From: Oscillospiraceae bacterium
GTDB taxonomy: Bacteria; Bacillota; Clostridia; Lachnospirales; Lachnospiraceae
Direction: 5' to 3'
Assembly (NCBI GenBank): GCA_021771715.1
Contig: JAETOO010000027.1
Coordinates: 1 to 32,163, forward strand
DNA length: 32,163 nucleotides
In this document: piece by piece, positions 15,600 through 24,222 of the stretch
Layout: the number at the start of each line of letters is the position of its first letter
Position numbering within the stretch: the stretch's first letter is position 1
Translations under genes and position numbers: made by a program
The notes under the pieces: generated by a model
What the model saw: only the letters and a program-made list of their open reading frames with translations
Told to the model about the DNA's origin: nothing
Databases searched by the model: none

Positions 15600-17036
15600 A
15601 TGAGTAATACAGCACAAAGCTTAGCAAGTAAAAGAATAGCCTCTTTGCTTGATGAGAACAGTTTTGTTGAAATCGGTGGATACGTAACTGCCAGAAGTAC
15701 CGATTTCAACATGCAGCAAAAAGAGACACCGGGAGACGGCGTTGTGACTGGCTACGGTGTGATTGACGGCCATCTGGTTTACGTCTACAGCCAGGATGCA
15801 TCCGTACTCGGCGGCACGATCGGTGAGATGCATGCGAAAAAGATCTGCGGTCTCTACGATATGGCGATGAAGATGGGAGCTCCGGTGATCGGTCTGCTCG
15901 ACTGTGCAGGACTGAGACTCCAGGAGGCTACCGATGCTCTGAACGCATTCGGCGAGATTTATCTGAAGCAGACAATGGCTTCCGGCGTCGTTCCGCAGAT
16001 TACTGCCATCTTCGGAAGATGCGGCGGCGGACTTGCCCTTGTACCGGCGCTGTCAGATTTTACATTTATGGAAGGTAAGAAGGCGGAGCTTTTTGTAAAT
16101 TCTCCGAATGCCCTTGACGGAAACAGCAAGGAAAAGTGCGACACGGCATCTGCGGCGTTCCAGAGCGAGGAGACCGGTGTGGTTGACTTCGTCGGCACGG
16201 AGCCTGAGATTATGGCGGGCATCCGCGAGCTTGTGACCATGCTTCCGGCGAACAATGAGGATGACGACTCCTACGAGGAGTGCACGGATGACCTGAACCG
16301 CGTCTGTGCAGACCTGGCGAACGCAGTGACCGATCCGGCGATTCTGCTGTCCAACATCGCAGATGACAACCGCTTTGTCGAGACGAAGGCTGCCTACGCA
16401 AAGGAGATGGTGACCGGTTTCATGCGCCTGAACGGTGCGACGGTCGGTGTGGTGGCGAACCGCTCCGAGCTCTACGGCGAGGACGGCACGGTAGCTGAGA
16501 CGTTCGACAGCGTGCTGACGGCGAGAGGCGCTCTGAAGGCGGCTGAGTTCGTGGAGTTCTGCGACGCGTTTGAGATTCCGGTGCTCTCCCTGACGAATGT
16601 GACCGGCTTCAAGGCGTGCAAGTGCTCCGAGAAGCGCATGGCGAAGGCTGTCGCGAAGCTGACGTACGCATTCGCAAACGCGACCGTTCCGAAGGTAAAT
16701 GTGATTACCGGCAAGGCGTTCGGCAGCGCTTACGTGGCGATGAACAGCAAGTCCATCGGCGCAGATGTGACGTTCGCGTGGGAGGACGCGCAGATCGGCA
16801 TGATGGATGCGCAGCTTGCGGCGAAGATCATGTACGCGGGCGAGGATATGAAGGTAATCAATGAGAAGGCCGCAGAGTATGCGACGCTCCAGTCCAGCGC
16901 GATGGCAGCGGCAAAGAGAGGATATGTAGATAACATGATCGCCGCTGAGGATACGAGAAAATATGTCATCGGCGCGTTCGAGATGTTATTCACAAAGAGA
17001 GATGACCGCCCGTCCAAGAAGCACGGAACAGTCTAA
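15600..17036 (+). CDS. mmdA: Acyl-CoA carboxyltransferase subunit (12S / MmdA type)
   Basis: 478 residues from ATG 15600 with TGGAGG upstream; slightly shorter than MmdA (~510), missing part of the N-terminal arm. Two crotonase-like halves: the N half has GDGVVTGYGVIDG and the oxyanion loop GRCGGGLALVPALSDF; the C half has TGKAFGSAYVAMNSKSIGAD and VTFAWEDAQIGMM. This is the biotin-dependent subunit that moves CO2 between carboxybiotin and an acyl-CoA such as propionyl/methylmalonyl-CoA. The exact acyl-CoA cannot be told (glutaconyl- and malonyl-CoA are alternatives). Codons with A/T third positions (GCA, GGT, GTT) are more common than in neighbours, which suggests high expression. First gene of a five-gene operon; OadG-like gene follows after 14 bp. 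Confidence 0.85.
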   Translation: MSNTAQSLASKRIASLLDENSFVEIGGYVTARSTDFNMQQKETPGDGVVTGYGVIDGHLVYVYSQDASVLGGTIGEMHAKKICGLYDMAMKMGAPVIGLLDCAGLRLQEATDALNAFGEIYLKQTMASGVVPQITAIFGRCGGGLALVPALSDFTFMEGKKAELFVNSPNALDGNSKEKCDTASAAFQSEETGVVDFVGTEPEIMAGIRELVTMLPANNEDDDSYEECTDDLNRVCADLANAVTDPAILLSNIADDNRFVETKAAYAKEMVTGFMRLNGATVGVVANRSELYGEDGTVAETFDSVLTARGALKAAEFVEFCDAFEIPVLSLTNVTGFKACKCSEKRMAKAVAKLTYAFANATVPKVNVITGKAFGSAYVAMNSKSIGADVTFAWEDAQIGMMDAQLAAKIMYAGEDMKVINEKAAEYATLQSSAMAAAKRGYVDNMIAAEDTRKYVIGAFEMLFTKRDDRPSKKHGTV

Positions 17037-17050
17037 GAGAGGTGAATCAC

Positions 17051-17902
17051 ATGAAACGTAGATTAAGCGCAGTTTTGCTTGCCCTGGGCCTTACGGTGTC
17101 TGCTCTTTCGATGGGCGTATATGCGGAGGAGACAGAGACCACGGCGACGGAGCAGGTGACAGAGGCGGCGACCGATGCGGCCGAGGAGGATCTCGCGGAG
17201 GTAGAGTCTGAGGTGGCTGAGGCCGAGACCGAGCAGCTCTCGCAGGAGGAGCAGCTGAAGCAGGCGATGGCTCAGTATCTGACAGAGATCTCAGGCTACA
17301 CAGATGAGCAGCTCGAGCAGATGCTCGAGAGCGACGACGCGAGCACCGCGGCGATCGCGGCGAACTGGAAGTCCGTGAAGGAGGAGCTCGGTGCATTCGT
17401 GGAGGTGACGAGCGTCGAGAGCAGTCTCTCCGAGGATATGACTTCCATGACGATCACGAGCCATGCGAAGTACGAGAAGGTCGACGACAAGACAGACGTG
17501 GTCGTGACCTATGAGGTAAATCAGAAGAACCAGACGGTGTCCTTCAACTGGGATATCCAGTACACGATGGGCAAGCTGATGCAGCGTGCGGCGATGAACA
17601 CCGTGATGGGAATCGGCATCGTGTTCCTCACCCTTCTCTTCCTGAGCTGGCTGATCAGCAAGCTCCATATCATCCCGGATATGATTGAGAAGAGAACGAA
17701 GAAGGACGAGCCTGCGGCACCTGCGGCTGCTCCGGCTGTTGCGGCAGCGCCGGCAGTCGAGGAGGAAGAGGAGCTGACCGACGATCTTGAGCTGGTGGCA
17801 GTGATCACGGCGGCGATCGCGGCATCCGAGAACACATCAAGCGACGGATTTGTAGTCCGTTCGATCAGAAAGTCGAATAAAAGAAACTGGCAGAGAGCCT
17901 AA
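17051..17902 (+). CDS. OadG-like delta subunit with a large external domain
   Basis: 283 residues from ATG 17051 (GAGGTGA 6 bp upstream). Signal peptide (1-25, cleavage after VYA), an acidic Thr/Glu/Ala stretch (26-65), a ~110-residue external domain (66-178), one membrane helix (182-204) and a cytoplasmic Ala/Pro linker ending in ELVAVITAAIAASENTSSDG plus FVVRSIRKSNKRNW. That ending is the OadG/MmdD C-terminal signature. In Na+-decarboxylases the delta/gamma subunit holds the soluble carboxyltransferase and biotin parts on the beta pump. Typical family members are only about 80-120 residues and have no outer domain, so this is an enlarged form. The external domain's fold is not recognised. 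Confidence 0.8.
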   Translation: MKRRLSAVLLALGLTVSALSMGVYAEETETTATEQVTEAATDAAEEDLAEVESEVAEAETEQLSQEEQLKQAMAQYLTEISGYTDEQLEQMLESDDASTAAIAANWKSVKEELGAFVEVTSVESSLSEDMTSMTITSHAKYEKVDDKTDVVVTYEVNQKNQTVSFNWDIQYTMGKLMQRAAMNTVMGIGIVFLTLLFLSWLISKLHIIPDMIEKRTKKDEPAAPAAAPAVAAAPAVEEEEELTDDLELVAVITAAIAASENTSSDGFVVRSIRKSNKRNWQRA

Positions 17903-17920
17903 GATCAGGAGGATATGAAA

Positions 17921-18295
17921 ATGAAGAGCTATACAATTACAGTAAACGGCAATGTATATGATGTAACGGTTGAAGAGGGCACCGGTTCCGCAGCTCCGGC
18001 AGCGGCTCCGAAGGCAGCGCCAAAGGCAGCTCCGAAGGCTGCACCGAAGGCAGCGGCTCCGGCTGCAGCAGCAGGCGCAGGCTCCGTGAAGGTGACGGCT
18101 TCCGTTCCGGGCAAGGTATTCAAGGTAGAGGCGAGTGTCGGACAGGCAGTCAAGAGAGGCGACAACATCATCATCCTCGAGGCTATGAAGATGGAGATTC
18201 CGGTCGTTGCTCCGCAGGACGGCACGGTGGCGAGCATTGATGTGGCAGCCGGCGCAGCGGTAGAGTCCGGCGACGTTCTTGCTACGCTGAACTAA
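17921..18295 (+). CDS. Biotin carboxyl carrier protein of the decarboxylase/transcarboxylase
   Basis: 124 residues; ATG 17921 is preferred over ATG 17915 since AGGAGG (17906-17911) is then 9 bp away. An N-terminal beta stretch (KSYTITVNGNVYDVTVEEG) is followed by an Ala/Pro/Lys flexible linker (residues ~22-53, KAAP repeats) and a biotinyl domain with the target lysine K90 in ILEAMKMEIPV. It resembles the 1.3S subunit of transcarboxylase and MmdC/GcdC. Its swinging arm would visit the two carboxyltransferases and the beta pump encoded on either side. Confidence 0.93.
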   Translation: MKSYTITVNGNVYDVTVEEGTGSAAPAAAPKAAPKAAPKAAPKAAAPAAAAGAGSVKVTASVPGKVFKVEASVGQAVKRGDNIIILEAMKMEIPVVAPQDGTVASIDVAAGAAVESGDVLATLN

Positions 18296-18340
18296 GCATT
18301 GGCAGCATGATGCTTGCTGAAAAAACATGGAGGTAAAAGA

Positions 18341-19498
18341 ATGTCTTACGTTACAAATACGTTGCTGAACTTACTGGATCAGACAGCGTTCCTGAATCTG
18401 ACATGGGGCAATTATGTCATGATTGCGGTGGCGTGTGTGTTCCTGTATCTGGCAATTAAACACGGTTTTGAGCCTCTGCTTCTTGTTCCGATTGCATTTG
18501 GTATGCTGCTGGTAAATATTTATCCGGATATCATGGCAGAGCCGTATATCGATGCGAACGGAATCAGCCATGCAGGCGGTCTGCTTCACTATTTCTATCT
18601 GATGGATGAATGGTCCATTCTTCCGTCGCTGATTTTCATGGGCGTCGGCGCGATGACAGATTTCGGTCCGCTGATTGCGAACCCGAAGAGCTTCCTGCTC
18701 GGAGCGGCGGCACAGCTCGGTATCTACATGGCGTACTTCCTTGCGATCTTTATGGGATTCAACGGCAAGGCTGCGGCAGCGATCTCCATCATCGGCGGCG
18801 CTGACGGCCCGACCTCGATCTTCCTGGCAGGTAAGCTCGGCCAGACGACCCTGATGGGACCGATCGCCGTGGCGGCGTACTCCTATATGTCCCTCGTCCC
18901 GATCATTCAGCCGCCGATCATGAAGCTGCTGACGACCGAGGAGGAGCGGAAGATCAAGATGGAGCAGCTCCGTCCGGTATCGAAGCTCGAGAAGATCCTG
19001 TTCCCGATCATCATCACAATCGTTGTCTGCATGCTGCTGCCGTCGACGGCTCCGCTGGTAGGTATGCTGATGCTGGGCAACCTGTTCCGCGAGAGCGGCG
19101 TGGTAAAGCAGCTGACAGAGACTGCTTCGAACGCTCTGATGTATATTGTTGTTATCCTGCTCGGTACTTCCGTAGGTGCGACCACGAGCGCTGAGGCATT
19201 CCTGAACATGAGCACGATCAAGATCGTAGTGCTCGGTCTGGTTGCATTCGCATTCGGTACGGCCGGCGGTGTGCTGTTCGGCAAGCTGATGTGTAAGATG
19301 ACCGGCGGCAAGATCAACCCGCTGATCGGTTCCGCGGGCGTGTCGGCAGTGCCTATGGCGGCGCGTGTATCCCAGAAGGTCGGCGCGGAGGCAGATCCGA
19401 CGAACTTCCTGCTGATGCATGCGATGGGCCCGAACGTGGCAGGTGTTATCGGTACGGCCGTAGCGGCAGGTACGTTTATGGCGATCTTTGGAGTTTGA
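18341..19498 (+). CDS. Sodium-pumping decarboxylase beta subunit
   Basis: 385 residues from ATG 18341 with GGAGGT upstream. Multi-pass membrane protein of the OadB/MmdB/GcdB family: GVGAMTDFGPLIANP, IIGGADGPTSIFLAGKLG, SAGVSAVPMAARVSQKVG and HAMGPNVAGVIGTAVAAG are the conserved regions that hold the Na+ and carboxybiotin sites. It decarboxylates carboxybiotin and exports Na+. Length (family ~370-430) and motifs are complete. It lies between the biotin carrier and the 5S gene; codon use is the same as the rest of the operon. Confidence 0.95.
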   Translation: MSYVTNTLLNLLDQTAFLNLTWGNYVMIAVACVFLYLAIKHGFEPLLLVPIAFGMLLVNIYPDIMAEPYIDANGISHAGGLLHYFYLMDEWSILPSLIFMGVGAMTDFGPLIANPKSFLLGAAAQLGIYMAYFLAIFMGFNGKAAAAISIIGGADGPTSIFLAGKLGQTTLMGPIAVAAYSYMSLVPIIQPPIMKLLTTEEERKIKMEQLRPVSKLEKILFPIIITIVVCMLLPSTAPLVGMLMLGNLFRESGVVKQLTETASNALMYIVVILLGTSVGATTSAEAFLNMSTIKIVVLGLVAFAFGTAGGVLFGKLMCKMTGGKINPLIGSAGVSAVPMAARVSQKVGAEADPTNFLLMHAMGPNVAGVIGTAVAAGTFMAIFGV

Positions 19499-19515
19499 TA
19501 ATATAGGAGGACAAA

Positions 19516-20928
19516 ATGGCTGGACAGGCAAAAAAACCAATTAAGATTACTGAGACGATCCTTCGTGACGCGCATCAGTCTCTGATCGCGACACGTATGA
19601 CAACAGAGCAGATGCTTCCGATCGTCGATAAGCTTGATAAGGTCGGCTACCACTCTGTAGAGTGCTGGGGCGGCGCGACCTTCGATGCATCCCTTCGTTT
19701 CCTGAAGGAGGATCCGTGGGAGAGACTTCGTAAGCTGAGAGACGGCTTCAAGAACACAAAGCTGCAGATGCTGTTCCGCGGACAGAATATCCTCGGATAC
19801 CGCCCGTACGCAGATGACGTGGTAGAGTATTTCGTGCAGAAGTCGATTGCAAACGGTATCGACATCATCCGTATTTTCGACTGCTTGAATGACCTTCGCA
19901 ACCTGCAGACCGCAGTGACGGCTGCAAATAAGGAGAAGGGTCACGCACAGGTAGCGCTTTCCTACACACTCGGTGATGCTTACACGCTGGAGTACTGGAC
20001 GAACATCGCGCGCCAGATTGAGGAGATGGGTGCAAACTCCATCTGTATCAAGGATATGGCGGGCCTGCTGCTCCCGTACAAGGCAACCGAGCTCGTGAAG
20101 GCTCTGAAGGAGACCGTAAAGATCCCGATTCAGCTGCACACGCACTACACCTCCGGTGTCGCTTCCATGACCTACATGAAGGCGGTAGAGGCAGGCGTCG
20201 ACGTCATCGACTGTGCGATGTCACCGTTCGCGCTGGGCACTTCGCAGCCGGCGACCGAGGTGATGGTCGAGACCTTCAAGGGCACACCGTACGACACGGG
20301 CTTTGACTCGAAGCTGCTCGACGAGATCGCTGACTACTTCCGTCCGCTGCGCGACGATGCGCTGGCATCCGGACTTCTGAACCCGAAGAACCTCGGCGTG
20401 AACATCAAGACGCTGCTGTATCAGGTGCCGGGCGGCATGCTCTCGAACCTGACCTCCCAGCTGAAGGATCTGCACGCGGAGGACAAGTACTACGAGGTGC
20501 TCGAGGAGGTGCCGCGTGTGCGTAAGGACCTCGGCGAGTGTCCGCTCGTTACCCCGTCCTCTCAGATCGTGGGTACGCAGGCGGTTATGAACGTCATCCA
20601 GGGCGAGCGCTACAAGATGGTGCCGCAGCAGACGAAGGACATCCTCTCCGGCAAGTACGGCGCGACCGTAAAGCCGTTCAACCCGGAGGTACAGAAGAAG
20701 TGCATCGGCGACGAGAAGGTCATCACCTGCCGTCCGGCAGACCTGATCCCGAACGAGCTGGATACGCTGCGCGGCGAGATGGCGCAGTGGTCCGAGCAGG
20801 ACGAGGACGTACTGTCCTACGCACTGTTCCCGCAGGTAGCGACCGACTTCTTCAAGTACAGAGAGGCACAGCAGAAGAAGGTAGATCCGGCTGTAGCGGA
20901 TTCCGCGAACAAGGCATATCCGGTATAA
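19516..20928 (+). CDS. 5S-type carboxyltransferase (pyruvate/oxaloacetate), no biotin domain
   Basis: 470 residues, TAGGAGG upstream. TIM-barrel carboxyltransferase of the HMGL-like/PYC family: metal ligand in TILRDAHQSL, ATFDASLRFL, MLFRGQNILGY, the carbamylated-lysine region SICIKDMAGLL and the H-x-H metal site LHTHYTSG, then a PYC/OADA-type C-terminal domain (PGGMLSNLTSQL). It transfers CO2 between biotin and pyruvate/oxaloacetate. It ends without the biotinyl domain seen in OadA, so it must use the separate carrier at 17921, like the 5S subunit of Propionibacterium transcarboxylase. Last gene of the operon, followed by a strong terminator. Confidence 0.93.
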   Translation: MAGQAKKPIKITETILRDAHQSLIATRMTTEQMLPIVDKLDKVGYHSVECWGGATFDASLRFLKEDPWERLRKLRDGFKNTKLQMLFRGQNILGYRPYADDVVEYFVQKSIANGIDIIRIFDCLNDLRNLQTAVTAANKEKGHAQVALSYTLGDAYTLEYWTNIARQIEEMGANSICIKDMAGLLLPYKATELVKALKETVKIPIQLHTHYTSGVASMTYMKAVEAGVDVIDCAMSPFALGTSQPATEVMVETFKGTPYDTGFDSKLLDEIADYFRPLRDDALASGLLNPKNLGVNIKTLLYQVPGGMLSNLTSQLKDLHAEDKYYEVLEEVPRVRKDLGECPLVTPSSQIVGTQAVMNVIQGERYKMVPQQTKDILSGKYGATVKPFNPEVQKKCIGDEKVITCRPADLIPNELDTLRGEMAQWSEQDEDVLSYALFPQVATDFFKYREAQQKKVDPAVADSANKAYPV

Positions 20929-20965
20929 GGACAGCTGTGGGCTATCAGAAAACAGAATGTAAGGG

Positions 20966-20995
20966 AGGCCGCCGCAGGAAATGCGGCGGCCTTTT
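20966..20995 (+). terminator. Terminator of the carboxyltransferase operon
   Basis: AGGCCGCCGCA pairs with TGCGGCGGCCT around GGAAA, followed by a TTTTT run. Confidence 0.92.
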
Positions 20996-21009
20996 TCAGC
21001 ACTTTGTGG

Positions 21010-21038
21010 TTTACAGAGTGTGCATTTTCGGATATACT
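21010..21038 (+). promoter_or_regulatory. Promoter of the thiN gene
   Basis: TTTACA (21010-21015), 17-bp spacer, TATACT (21033-21038). The leader is only ~40 nt, so there is no room for a TPP riboswitch. Confidence 0.65.
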
Positions 21039-21085
21039 GCGCAGAGAGGAACTCGCAGGTATCGTGTATGGATGAGGGTGAATAG

Positions 21086-21757
21086 ATGGGAAAGAGGACT
21101 TGCTACATTGTGGGGGCGGGGAGCTTTGACGGATTTCTGAGCCTCCCGCAGCCGGGAGACCTGGTGATCGCTGCGGACGGGGGCTACCGCTATCTGAAGG
21201 AGCTCGGGATAGAGCCGGACGTGCTGATGGGGGACTTCGACTCGCTGCAGTACGTGCCGGAGCATGAGCACCTGCTGCGCCACCCGACGGTCAAGGATGA
21301 TTCGGACATGGCGCTGGCGGTCGCCTACGGTCAGGAGCAGGGGTATGAGCGCTTCTTTCTGTACGGGGGCCTCGGCGGAGCGCGGATGGATCACACGATC
21401 GCGAATATCCAGCTCCTCTGCGGCCTGTCGCGCGGCGGTGCGGAATCGTATCTGATCGGGCAGGGGAATGTGATGACCTGTCTGACGGAGGAGCGGATCC
21501 GGTTCGGACCGGAGGCCGCCGGGATGCTCTCGGTCTTCAGCCTGAGCGAGCGCGCGACCGGCGTCTGGGAGCGCGGCCTGAAATATCTGCTGAACGACGC
21601 CACGCTCGTCTTCGACCGGGCACTCGGACTCAGCAACGAGTTCGCGGGCCGGACATGCAGCGTCGAGGTGCAGGAGGGCACGCTCCTTCTGACCTGGGAG
21701 CAGAGAAACGGCCTGCCCGCAGGGCGGGAGACAGTCCGGGAGGAGGAAAAAGAATGA
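21086..21757 (+). CDS. thiN: Thiamine pyrophosphokinase
   Basis: 223 residues, GAGGGTGA before the ATG. It converts thiamine and ATP to thiamine pyrophosphate. Family motifs: IAADGGYRYLKELGIEPDVLMGDFDSL (catalytic Asp cluster near residues 30-55), KDDSDMALAV, GGLGGARMDHTIANIQLL and the C-terminal LSNEF thiamine-binding segment. Length is typical (~210-220). The thiamine-pyrophosphate cofactor links loosely to keto-acid metabolism in the neighbouring operon, but this is not evidence of co-function. ATGA overlap with the next gene implies coupling. Confidence 0.93.
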   Translation: MGKRTCYIVGAGSFDGFLSLPQPGDLVIAADGGYRYLKELGIEPDVLMGDFDSLQYVPEHEHLLRHPTVKDDSDMALAVAYGQEQGYERFFLYGGLGGARMDHTIANIQLLCGLSRGGAESYLIGQGNVMTCLTEERIRFGPEAAGMLSVFSLSERATGVWERGLKYLLNDATLVFDRALGLSNEFAGRTCSVEVQEGTLLLTWEQRNGLPAGRETVREEEKE

Positions 21758-22188
21758 AAAAGGATCATTTGAAAAAATCATACAAATTGTTTTGGGCATG
21801 GACGGCGCTGTTCTGCATCGGCCTGACTGTTCTGTCCCTGCAGGAGCCGCAGCCAAGCTACTTCGGACAGATGAAAACGATCGGACTTGTGATCTGCCTG
21901 CTGCTGGATCTCCTGTTTGTGCTGATCTACGTCACCGAGAGCGTCTACTGGATCAACGGCGTCACATACGAGCAGGCAGTGCAGGCCGGAAGCCAGGCGC
22001 GCCGCAGGTACGCACTCCGCCACCTGCTCTGCTTCCTGGGAGCGACCGCCGTGTATATTCTGTATTGCTTTCTGGATAAATATTACCTCCACTGGGGAAA
22101 CGATATCCGTAATGCCCTGGTCGCAGGCGGCGCAGTCTGCATTGCCGCACTCCTGACCATCCCCGTGAAGCTGGACCTCCCACAGTGA
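21754..22188 (+). CDS. Four-helix membrane protein of unknown function
   Basis: 144 residues; ATG 21754 overlaps the thiN stop (ATGA), with GGAGGAGG upstream inside thiN. Four hydrophobic segments at about 13-29, 42-66, 85-104 and 112-132, with charged N-terminus (MKKDHLKKSY) and a C-terminus ending PVKLDLPQ. No family recognised. The tight coupling to thiN suggests a common transcript; a role in thiamine transport would be pure guess. Confidence 0.7.
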   Translation: MKKDHLKKSYKLFWAWTALFCIGLTVLSLQEPQPSYFGQMKTIGLVICLLLDLLFVLIYVTESVYWINGVTYEQAVQAGSQARRRYALRHLLCFLGATAVYILYCFLDKYYLHWGNDIRNALVAGGAVCIAALLTIPVKLDLPQ

Positions 22189-22254
22189 ACTGATATTTGG
22201 GCAGGCGCCATGCCGCTTTGTATGCAAAAAAATACACAAATTTCAATTTTACCC

Positions 22255-22282
22255 TTGCATATTTAAAAAAAACGATTATAAT
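22255..22282 (+). promoter_or_regulatory. Promoter of the amino-acid ABC operon
   Basis: TTGCAT (22255-22260), 16-bp A-rich spacer, TATAAT (22277-22282). The leader of ~80 nt holds GCCGCCTGCAACGGC-type inverted bases but no clear riboswitch. Confidence 0.7.
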
Positions 22283-22365
22283 GAATAAAAGTTGACACAG
22301 ATTTATATTTATTCAATACATGCCGCCTGCAACGGCATGCGCATGAAAAGAGGAGGATTTTTATT

Positions 22366-23244
22366 ATGAAGAAGAAATTTGCAATCCTTGCAATCGCTGC
22401 CTGCCTGGCAGTGTCGATGACTGCTTTCGCCGAGGAGGATGCAGCGGTTGAGACGGTGACCGAGGGCAAGCTGACCGTGGCGACGAGCCCGGACTTTGCT
22501 CCGTACGAGTTCTATGCGATCGACGAGGAGGGCACTCCGACGCTGGCAGGCTTCGACATGGCGCTGGCACAGTACATAGCAGACTATATGGGACTGGAGC
22601 TCGAGGTTGTCACAGTGGATTTTGACGGCGTGCTCACAGAGCTGCAGACGAAGTCGGTAGACCTCGGCATGGCAGGACTCTCCCCGGACCCGGCGCGCGA
22701 GGCGGCGATGGATTTCTCGGACATCTACTACGAGGGCGGTCAGTCGCTCGTGACCGTAAAGGACAACGCAGAGACGTACAACAGCTTCGAGGCGGTCAAC
22801 AGCTCCGACGTATCGGTAGGTGCGCAGACCGGTTCCATTCAGCTCGACCTCGCAAATGAGAACACCCCGGACGCGGACATCGTATCTCTTCCGAAGGTGA
22901 CTGATATCATCTCCGAGCTGCTCGCAGGCAAGCTGGATGCGGCTTATATCGAGACAGACGTGGCGAAGAGCTATCAGAAGAACTACCCGGATCTTGAGAT
23001 CGTGCTGGATGTTCCGTACGATGTGGAGGGCTCCTCGATTGGTATCTGCAAGGGCAACGAGGCGCTTAAGGCAGCGGTGAACGAGGCGATCGCAGCGGCG
23101 AAGGAGGACGGCTCTCTGGAGAGCTTCATCGCAGAGGCAAACGCACTCGCTTCCGGTGAGAAGTACGAGGGTCTGCTCGACGAGAACGGCGAGGCAGCTG
23201 CAGAGGAAGATACTGAGGCGGCTACCGAGGCAGTGACCGAGTAA
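22366..23244 (+). CDS. Polar amino-acid ABC transporter substrate-binding protein
   Basis: 292 residues, GAGGAGG upstream. The signal peptide has its cleavage near AFA-EE (residues 22-23). A family 3 solute-binding domain follows: LTVATSPDFAPYEFY, GFDMALAQYIADYMG, LQTKSVDLGMAGLSPDPARE, VGAQTGSIQL and the C-terminal AINEAI-like helix. The lipobox expected of Gram-positive binding proteins is not convincing (IAAC at residues 10-13 lies too early), so it may be released or tethered otherwise. The last ~18 residues are an acidic Glu/Ala/Thr tail outside the domain. First gene of a three-gene importer. Confidence 0.92.
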   Translation: MKKKFAILAIAACLAVSMTAFAEEDAAVETVTEGKLTVATSPDFAPYEFYAIDEEGTPTLAGFDMALAQYIADYMGLELEVVTVDFDGVLTELQTKSVDLGMAGLSPDPAREAAMDFSDIYYEGGQSLVTVKDNAETYNSFEAVNSSDVSVGAQTGSIQLDLANENTPDADIVSLPKVTDIISELLAGKLDAAYIETDVAKSYQKNYPDLEIVLDVPYDVEGSSIGICKGNEALKAAVNEAIAAAKEDGSLESFIAEANALASGEKYEGLLDENGEAAAEEDTEAATEAVTE

Positions 23245-23266
23245 TCGACACAGGAACGGCAGACAT

Positions 23267-23278
23267 CCCGTGCACGGG
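23267..23278 (+). promoter_or_regulatory. Palindrome and stem-loop between binding protein and permease genes
   Basis: CCCGTGCACGGG is a perfect 12-bp palindrome, followed by a long-range stem (near 23298-23309, CAGGGAAGCTG, with CAGCTTCCTG near 23337-23350). No T-run is present. Such hairpins often lower downstream expression or protect the binding-protein mRNA end, which fits the known excess of binding protein over permease. Confidence 0.4.
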
Positions 23279-23436
23279 TACAGAGATAGAAGAACAGCAG
23301 GGAAGCTGTGGCATGATGGGCGATGGATCAAAGTGCTGCAGCTTCCTGTCGTGTTGTTCGCGGGGTATTTGATTTTGCAGGAATGGCCGCCGAAGTCAGG
23401 GGCTGCCAGAGTCAACGAATGGGAAAGGAGTCCTGT

Positions 23437-24222
23437 ATGGATAGCTTTATTCAGTTAAGTAATTTTCCAAAGATCGCACCGTACGCGAAGCTGTTTGAGC
23501 AGGGAATGCTTGTGACGGTACTGCTGTCGCTGTTTACGGTTATGATCGGCTTTGTGCTGGCCCTGGTGCTGGCATTGATGCGATTGTCAAATTTCCGGCC
23601 GCTGCGCTTTCTCGGGCTCGACCGGGACGGACATCAGAGAGAGGGCGGTGTGCTCGCGGTGATCAGCCGCTTCAATCCACTGAGTTTTCTCGCGACGGCC
23701 TACGTGGAGATCCTGCGGTCGACGCCGGTGATCGTGCAGATTTTCATCATCTACTACGGTGTGTTCACGCTGGTCGAGCTGCCGTCGTTCCAGCTGTTCG
23801 GCTTCATCAAGTTCGACCGGTTCTTCCCGGGAGTCGTGGCGCTGGGGATGAATTCGGGCGCTTACCTGTGCGAGATCATGCGCTCCGGCATCCAGTCCAT
23901 CGACGGCGGACAGACGGAGGCGGCGCGCTCGCTCGGTCTTTCCCAGGTGCAGAACCTGCGCTACATCATTCTGCCGCAGGCGCTGAAAAATATCCTGCCG
24001 GCCATCGCAAACGAGTTTGTCGTGATCATCAAGGAGTCGGCGATTACGTACACGATCGGCGTGCAGGATATCATGTCCGCGGTCAACGCGGTAAAGGGAG
24101 CGACCTTTATCATTATCGAGCCGCTGCTCGTCGCGACGGCGATTTACTTCTGTCTGTGCTTCCCGACGTCGAAGCTGATTGCATATTTTGAGAGGAGGAT
24201 GAGCCGTGGCGACAAGAGATAG
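23437..24222 (+). CDS. Polar amino-acid ABC transporter permease
   Basis: 261 residues from ATG 23437 (AAAGGAG 7 bp upstream). His/Glu/Gln permease family: 5 or so membrane segments beginning [20 protein letters not shown], the amphipathic [13 protein letters not shown] helix region and the EAA loop ([20 protein letters not shown]) that contacts the ATPase. A ~20-residue charged loop after the first helix ([11 protein letters not shown]) is longer than usual. It overlaps the ATPase start by 17 bp. Confidence 0.93.
   Translation: MDSFIQLSNFPKIAPYAKLFEQGMLVTVLLSLFTVMIGFVLALVLALMRLSNFRPLRFLGLDRDGHQREGGVLAVISRFNPLSFLATAYVEILRSTPVIVQIFIIYYGVFTLVELPSFQLFGFIKFDRFFPGVVALGMNSGAYLCEIMRSGIQSIDGGQTEAARSLGLSQVQNLRYIILPQALKNILPAIANEFVVIIKESAITYTIGVQDIMSAVNAVKGATFIIIEPLLVATAIYFCLCFPTSKLIAYFERRMSRGDKR

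Noticed and set aside
17995..18070. CRISPR-like or mobile repeats in the biotin carrier gene
   Set aside because: The repeats encode the expected Ala/Pro/Lys linker of biotin carriers and are in frame.
21039..21085. TPP riboswitch before thiN
   Set aside because: The leader is too short and lacks CTGAGA and ACCTGA elements.
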